Of a DNA stretch of 35,413 bases, positions 31,666 through 35,413 are shown piece after piece. Location: contig DASXJE010000243.1 of assembly GCA_036497565.1 (NCBI GenBank), forward strand, positions 1-35,413, in the 5' to 3' direction. The stretch is from Mycobacteriales bacterium (GTDB lineage: Bacteria; Actinomycetota; Actinomycetes; Mycobacteriales; QHCD01). A model generated the notes under the pieces. The model had not been told where the DNA came from, ran no database searches, and worked only from the letters and a program-made list of their open reading frames with translations. How positions within the stretch are numbered: position 1 is the stretch's first letter; each line of letters begins with the position of its first letter. Position numbers and translations under genes: made by a program.

Positions 31666-32493
31666 ATGGACACCGGTGTGGGCTTCTTCGCAACGCACGA
31701 CGCCGTCGACCCGGGCTCGCTGGCCCGGCTGGTCGAGCAGCGGGGACACGAGTCGCTCTTCTTCGCCGAGCACACGCACATCCCGGCCAGTCGGGCGACG
31801 CCCTATGCGGGCGGCGGCGAACTGCCGCGCAAGTACCTGCACACCTACGACCTCTTCGTCACGCTCACCGCGGCCGCAGCCACGACCACCAGATTGCGGG
31901 TAGGCAGCGGAGTGTGTCTCGTCATCGAGCGCGACCCGATCATCACCGCGAAGGAGGTCGCGAGCGTCGACGTCCTGTCCGGCGGCCGAGTCGAATTCGG
32001 TGTCGGCGCCGGCTGGAACCGCGAGGAGATGGCCAACCACGGCACCGACCCACGTACCCGGATGGCGCTGCTGGACGAGCGGATGCGGGCCATGAAGGCG
32101 ATCTGGACCGAGGACGAGGCGAGCTTCCACGGAAAGTACGTGGACTTCGACCGGATCTGGTCGTGGCCGAAGCCGGCACAGCGGCCCTATCCTCCGGTGC
32201 TCGTCGGTGGTGCCGGTCCTACGGTCGAGGACCGGGTGCTCGCCTTCGGCGACGCGTGGTTCCCCAACCATTCGCCCGACGTCATCGGGCGCGGGGCTGC
32301 GCTTCGCGCGCGGGCCGACCGCCCGATCGATCTCATGGTGATGGGCGTGCCGCCGGACGCGAAGGTCATCGAGCACTATGAGTCCGCCGGCTTCCGCCGC
32401 GTCGTGCACTGGTTGCCCTCCGCGGGGCTCGGCCCGGTCGAACGCGCACTCGACTACTACGAGTCGGCGATCGCCGAGGTCTACGGAGAGTGA
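31666..32493 (+). CDS. LLM-class F420-dependent oxidoreductase
   Basis: This 275-residue luciferase-like TIM-barrel protein shows the N-terminal GVGFFATHDAVDPGSLARLVEQRGHESLFFAEHTHIP, TTRLRVGSGVCLVIERDPIITAKEVASVDVLSGGRVEFGVGAGWNREEM (a canonical LLM block at about 74-122) and PPVLVGGAGPTVEDRVLAFGDAW. Actinobacterial members of this subgroup usually use F420. The substrate is unknown. It begins 35 nt after the nitronate monooxygenase stop. Its 3' end overlaps the convergent rhomboid-like gene by 13 bp. Confidence 0.9.
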   Translation: MDTGVGFFATHDAVDPGSLARLVEQRGHESLFFAEHTHIPASRATPYAGGGELPRKYLHTYDLFVTLTAAAATTTRLRVGSGVCLVIERDPIITAKEVASVDVLSGGRVEFGVGAGWNREEMANHGTDPRTRMALLDERMRAMKAIWTEDEASFHGKYVDFDRIWSWPKPAQRPYPPVLVGGAGPTVEDRVLAFGDAWFPNHSPDVIGRGAALRARADRPIDLMVMGVPPDAKVIEHYESAGFRRVVHWLPSAGLGPVERALDYYESAIAEVYGE

Positions 32494-33131
32494 CCCGCGC
32501 GGGTTGAGAACCGCCGTCCGCGGGTGAGCGGATAGCAGAGCAGACCGATCAGCAGCGCGCTGAGGTGACCGATGTCGGTGACCGTGCCGTGCCAGATCAC
32601 CGGCGGGATCAGCAGGGCCAGCCCGCCGGCCAGGTAGATCCACCGCCACGGATAGGGAATGCGGTAGGTGAGCACGGCGCATAGCGCGACCAGGGCGTAG
32701 CTGACGCCGACGTCGACGTCGTCGGCGAGGCGGGGATCGGCGGCATGCTCACTGAGGTCGGCGGCGAGGTCGCCGACGCTGATCAGGGTCGCTCCCACGT
32801 GCCCGACGACCGCGATGATCAGCCAGCGCCCGGTGCCGAGCCAGTGCTCGGCGGGGGCGAGCAGCGCCGTGAACAGCACGGCGTAGACGGCCAGCGACGC
32901 CGCGTCGGTCCACAGCGCACTCGCCAGCAACACCTGGACCGGGTCGCGGCCGAGGTTGTGCAGGTTGGTGCTCCAGGTGACGAGCAGATGTTGCTGGGCA
33001 GCGGGCCGCAGGTTGACGAGCACCGTGGTCGTCCCGGCGAGAAGCGTCAGCCAGAGGTAGGTGGCGGGGGCCCGGCGTATCCAATCGACGACCACCAGCT
33101 GCCGGCGTCGGCGTACCGTCTGTTCGGCCAT
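32481..33131 (-). CDS. Rhomboid-like membrane protein
   Basis: This 216-residue protein has about six hydrophobic segments. GVSYALVAL (142-150) fits the rhomboid GxSx active-site loop with Ser144. DIGHLSALLIGLLCYP (187-201) supplies a possible catalytic His189. TNLHNLGRDPVQVLLASALWTD (55-76) matches the loop before the second helix. It may therefore be an intramembrane serine protease, though many such short actinobacterial homologues are of unproven activity. It starts 16 nt after the nitrilase-family gene, likely one operon. The 3' end overlaps the convergent LLM gene. Confidence 0.8.
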   Translation of the reverse strand: MAEQTVRRRRQLVVVDWIRRAPATYLWLTLLAGTTTVLVNLRPAAQQHLLVTWSTNLHNLGRDPVQVLLASALWTDAASLAVYAVLFTALLAPAEHWLGTGRWLIIAVVGHVGATLISVGDLAADLSEHAADPRLADDVDVGVSYALVALCAVLTYRIPYPWRWIYLAGGLALLIPPVIWHGTVTDIGHLSALLIGLLCYPLTRGRRFSTRAGHSP

Positions 33132-33147
33132 CTCACCCGGGGGTGCC

Positions 33148-33948
33148 CTATCGGGGCACGACCCGGAAGCGGCGATGGGACAGGCTCGGGAGTTTGGCCC
33201 GCACCGTGTCCAGCCGTTCCGTGCTCAACTGCGCGGAGGCCACTGCCGGCTCTTCACCTGCGTTGGCCCGGACCACACCCATCGGGTCGACGATCATGCT
33301 GTGCCCGCTGCATCGCGGCGCGGTCTGCCCGGCCCCGACGACGTAGACGGTGTTTTCGATCGCGCGGGCGCGCAGCAGGGTGCTCCAGTGGTCCTCCTTC
33401 GCGGGTCCGCTGGCCCACGCGGCGGGGACCAGCAGTGCCTGCGCGCCGGCGTCGACCAGGAACCGGGCCTGCTCGGGGAATCGCAGGTCATAGCAGGTCA
33501 TGACGCCGAAAGAGAGACCGCCCACGGTGAAGACGAGCGGGTCGGCATGGTCGGCTGGGCGGACCCGCAGCGACTCCTGGTAGCCGAAGGCATCGTAGAG
33601 GTGCAGCTTGCGGTAGACCCCGATCCGCTCGCCGCGTCCGTCGACCGCGAGGACGGTGTTGGAGACCCGGTCGTCATCGGTCAGCCGTTCGGTCATCCCG
33701 GCGACGATGGTCAACCCGGTCTCGGCGGCCAGGGCGGCCACCTCCGTGGCGAAGGCTCCGTCGAGCGTCTCGGCGATGCCGGACAGGTCCGCGGCCGGGT
33801 CCGGTGAGGTGAACATCGAATCTTCCGGGGCGACCATGAGGGCCGCACCCTGCTCGACGGCGGCGAGCGCACCATCGTGCAGCGCCTTGAGGTTGGCGTC
33901 CTTGTCGGTGCCGGCAGCGAACTGGGCGACGGCGACGGTAACGGGCAT
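33148..33948 (-). CDS. Carbon-nitrogen hydrolase (nitrilase superfamily)
   Basis: This 266-residue amidase-like enzyme has the nitrilase-superfamily triad visible as Glu42 (MVAPEDS), Lys114 (YRKLHLYDAFGYQES) and Cys152 (VMTCYDLRFPEQAR). The latter two blocks resemble omega-amidase / deaminated-glutathione-amidase relatives (Nit1/Nit2 type). Damage-repair hydrolysis of small amides is therefore plausible but inferred. It is cytoplasmic. ATG 33948 has no strong ribosome binding site. The rhomboid-like gene follows on the same strand. Confidence 0.9.
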   Translation of the reverse strand: MPVTVAVAQFAAGTDKDANLKALHDGALAAVEQGAALMVAPEDSMFTSPDPAADLSGIAETLDGAFATEVAALAAETGLTIVAGMTERLTDDDRVSNTVLAVDGRGERIGVYRKLHLYDAFGYQESLRVRPADHADPLVFTVGGLSFGVMTCYDLRFPEQARFLVDAGAQALLVPAAWASGPAKEDHWSTLLRARAIENTVYVVGAGQTAPRCSGHSMIVDPMGVVRANAGEEPAVASAQLSTERLDTVRAKLPSLSHRRFRVVPR

Positions 33949-33974
33949 ACGTCGATGATATCGCCGGGGGAGGG

Positions 33975-34370
33975 TCAGACGGCCTCCGCGGTGCCCGGTC
34001 CCTCCCGGTTGAGAAAGATGTCGTCGACGCCGAGCACATCCGCCATCCCGGTCAGCTCGAGGATCCGCTGGACCGGGCCGGTGATACCGGCGAGGGTCAG
34101 GCCGCCGCCCTCCCGCTGCAGGGCGGCATGCGCCTTGAGCAGGACATTGAGCCCGGAGCAGTCACAGAACTCGAGTCGGGAAATGTCGATCGTGACGTCT
34201 CGACAGCCGCTGTCACGCAGCGCCGCCAGATTCTCCTCGAGGAGCGGCGCGCTGCACAGATCGAGGTCCCCGCGGAGTTGCACCTGGCAACCATCCACAT
34301 CGACGACGACCGTCAACTCGAGCAACGTCATCTCGATCGGCCTTCGGGCCGCAACGTCGGAAGATCCCAC
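33975..34370 (-). CDS. STAS-domain anti-sigma-factor antagonist (phospho-Ser present)
   Basis: This 131-residue STAS protein of SpoIIAA/RsbV type contains VQLRGDLDLCSAPLLEENLAAL (30-51) and IDISRLEFCDCSGLNVLLKAHAAL (61-84). Ser72 in DCSGL is at the position phosphorylated by anti-sigma kinases, so this copy can be switched in the normal way. GTG 34370 is chosen because GGGAGGAG lies 7 nt upstream; an internal ATG at 34331 has a poorer site. Its upstream region carries a -10-like TAGTCT and the STAS box at 34462-34478. It is divergent from a second STAS gene. The kinase and sigma partners are not in the window. Confidence 0.9.
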   Translation of the reverse strand: MGSSDVAARRPIEMTLLELTVVVDVDGCQVQLRGDLDLCSAPLLEENLAALRDSGCRDVTIDISRLEFCDCSGLNVLLKAHAALQREGGGLTLAGITGPVQRILELTGMADVLGVDDIFLNREGPGTAEAV

Positions 34371-34461
34371 CTGGTAGCTCCTCCCGATGATCTACCGGAC
34401 GCGTCCGACCGCGGCGAGGACACACGTGGACGAGGTCGGTGGCCGGTGCGCGCGGCACGAA

Positions 34462-34478
34462 CGGCTGACTTCCCAACC
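34462..34478 (-). promoter_or_regulatory. STAS-associated box, copy 2
   Basis: The minus strand reads GGTTGGGAAGTCAGCCG, identical over 17 nt to copy 3. It lies 92 nt upstream of GTG 34370 and 9 nt after TAGTCT. GGTTG and CAGCC can pair around GGAAGT. Confidence 0.6.
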
Positions 34479-34616
34479 GACGTCGAGAGACTACTGCGCG
34501 CAGCCTGTAAGGCAAAGAGGCCAGACAGGTGACGGGATGTATGTCACAGGTCGGACCGGTGATCCACGGTGAACGGCATCTAGCGCCCGGCGCGCCGCGC
34601 ACGTACAGTCTCCCCT

Positions 34617-34633
34617 GGTTGGGAAGTCAGCCG
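34617..34633 (+). promoter_or_regulatory. STAS-associated box, copy 3
   Basis: The plus strand reads GGTTGGGAAGTCAGCCG, 101 nt upstream of ATG 34734 and 7 nt after the -10-like TACAGT (34604-34609). It is identical to copy 2 and matches copy 1 at 14 of the 16 shared positions. Confidence 0.6.
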
Positions 34634-34733
34634 CACAGGCCACCCATCGGCGCCGACACGCGGTCATCCCGACTCCATCGGACCCCTCAGGCTGCGCGTC
34701 TCCGGCCGTTTCGCTCTTGGGGGGGACCACGGC

Positions 34734-35165
34734 ATGGCACCGCCTACACCGCAACGGACCCGTGCGCGGCCGACCGCCGCATCCAGCCATCCCGACGCCG
34801 GACCGCTCCTGTCCTGGTCGGTGACCACCAGCGGGCCGAGTGCGCGGCTCGCAGTGGCCGGCGAACTCACACCAATGACGGCCGACCGCCTGCACGAAGC
34901 CCTCGACTGGTTGCGCCTCGCCGGTCACGGGCAGATCACCGTGGACCTCGGCGGAGTCAGTGCCTGCACGACCGCCGGGCTCGACGCTCTGATCTCCGTC
35001 CTGCGCCGGGTGGTGACCACATCCGTGGGCTCGCTCGTGCTCACCAATCCCAGTCGGGCCGTACGCCGGCTGCTCGGCCTCGGCGACAACACCGTCATGC
35101 AGGACCAGGCGCCACAAGCTCCCCACGAGGGACAGGTTTGGCGCTTTCCGTCCGAACCGGCATAG
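34734..35165 (+). CDS. Divergent STAS-domain protein (phospho-site Ser replaced)
   Basis: This is a 143-residue protein with an unstructured Pro/Arg-rich start (1-25) and a STAS domain (ARLAVAGELTPMTADRLHEAL, 37-57; ITVDLGGVSACTTAGLDALISVLRRV, 68-93). The SpoIIAA DSSG motif aligns with Thr79-Thr80-Ala81-Gly82, so both the Asp and the phosphorylated Ser are replaced. It may be a constitutive antagonist, a decoy, or bind something else. ATG 34734 follows a G-run (TTGGGGGGGACCACGGC). It is divergent from a STAS gene with an intact Ser72 and shares its upstream box. Confidence 0.8.
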   Translation: MAPPTPQRTRARPTAASSHPDAGPLLSWSVTTSGPSARLAVAGELTPMTADRLHEALDWLRLAGHGQITVDLGGVSACTTAGLDALISVLRRVVTTSVGSLVLTNPSRAVRRLLGLGDNTVMQDQAPQAPHEGQVWRFPSEPA

Positions 35166-35291
35166 ACGGACGGATTAGCAATGCTGTCCTGGGCTGGAGC
35201 GCCCCCGTACCCGCCGGTGGACCGATTCGACGGGACCTCGCTGGGTAGTGGGGGAGGGACACAGTCCAGTGAAGAAACGAGGTGCGCGCGG

Positions 35292-35413
35292 GTGACTACC
35301 AGTCCGCTGCGCGAGGTTGCCGACGTCGATGATTCCGCAGCCCCCGACGAGGTGGCCGTCGACGTGATCGACCATGCCGAGTGGAACCGCGAACACCGTG
35401 GTGAGAACGACGT
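35292..35413 (+). CDS. Partial hypothetical protein, 3' end beyond window
   Basis: An open frame from GTG 35292 runs to the right edge (40 complete codons). GAGGTG lies about 8 nt upstream. The visible residues are acidic (EVADVDDSAAPDEVAVDVIDHAEW) and do not identify a family. Position after the STAS pair is the only contextual hint. Confidence 0.5.
   Translation, partial: MTTSPLREVADVDDSAAPDEVAVDVIDHAEWNREHRGEND

Larger units (their letters stand above)
34371..34733. other. Divergent regulatory region of two STAS genes
   Basis: This 363-bp spacer holds mirrored control elements: a -10-like TAGTCT (34493-34488, minus) and box (34478-34462) facing left, and TACAGT (34604-34609) and box (34617-34633) facing right. 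The two boxes are a perfect 17-bp inverted repeat 138 nt apart. TTTGCC, 17 nt upstream of TAGTCT on the minus strand, may be its -35. No gene is seen. Confidence 0.55.

Noticed and set aside
34617-34633. A SigB/SigF-type promoter (GTTT-N15-GGGTA) in the STAS boxes
   Set aside because: No GGGTA-like -10 follows any of the three boxes at the right distance; the TAnnnT hexamers upstream give a better fit.

Overview
The window comes from a very GC-rich genome with frequent GTG starts, gene ends that touch or overlap, and families typical of actinobacteria: an AfsR/SARP-type regulator with NB-ARC and TPR domains, a DrrAB-type ABC exporter, SpoIIAA-like STAS antagonists, a PIG-L/MshB-like deacetylase, an F420-type LLM oxidoreductase and an NfeD/flotillin pair. 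I read it as chromosome of a free-living, probably soil or plant-litter actinobacterium. The genus cannot be fixed from the sequence alone. No rRNA, tRNA, CRISPR array or intact insertion sequence was seen.

Layout. 1-1092: a holin-like membrane protein running off the left edge and a STAS protein, both on the minus strand. 1093-5114: gnd (6-phosphogluconate dehydrogenase) divergent from a cytoplasmic GH3 glucosidase with a PA14-like insert. 5115-5318: two unusual hairpins between convergent genes. 5319-12293: a geranylgeranyl-reductase-like flavoprotein divergent from a tightly packed four-gene run (SMP-30/gluconolactonase, chloramphenicol-phosphotransferase-like kinase, GH116 glycosidase, sulfatase-like hydrolase). 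This run looks like a glycoconjugate catabolic operon. 12306-13242: a small Cys/His protein, then a long gap with hairpins and one doubtful small ORF. 13243-17391: a transposase-derived protein with an altered catalytic core, followed 24 nt later by a large AfsR-type regulator. 17393-19182: a DrrAB-type exporter. 19309-21777: a secreted GH3 glucosidase with a good promoter and CebR-like boxes. 22239-25628: a flippase-like membrane protein, a secreted ScyD/ScyE-type protein and a cyclase. 25733-27742: NfeD-like, flotillin and an ASCH/winged-helix-like protein. 27752-32493: PIG-L deacetylase, MFS exporter, then redoxin, nitronate monooxygenase and LLM oxidoreductase. 32481-33948: a rhomboid-like protein and a nitrilase-superfamily hydrolase. 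33975-35165: two divergent STAS genes. 35292-end: a partial ORF.

The strongest non-obvious signals are as follows. (1) All three STAS genes, although one lies 33 kb from the other two, carry the same upstream box (GGTTG-N6-CAGCC) 7-9 nt downstream of a -10-like hexamer. This suggests a shared and so far unnamed control element. (2) An IS256-like DDE protein has substituted catalytic and CxxH residues and is fused in operon fashion to an AfsR-type regulator, suggesting domestication. (3) Two copies, 17 kb apart, of a roughly 70-nt palindromic element keep their self-complementarity while the sequence of their outer flanks differs. (4) There is a compact operon joining a small-molecule kinase to GH116 and a sulfatase-like enzyme that has Thr where the formylglycine Cys/Ser should be.
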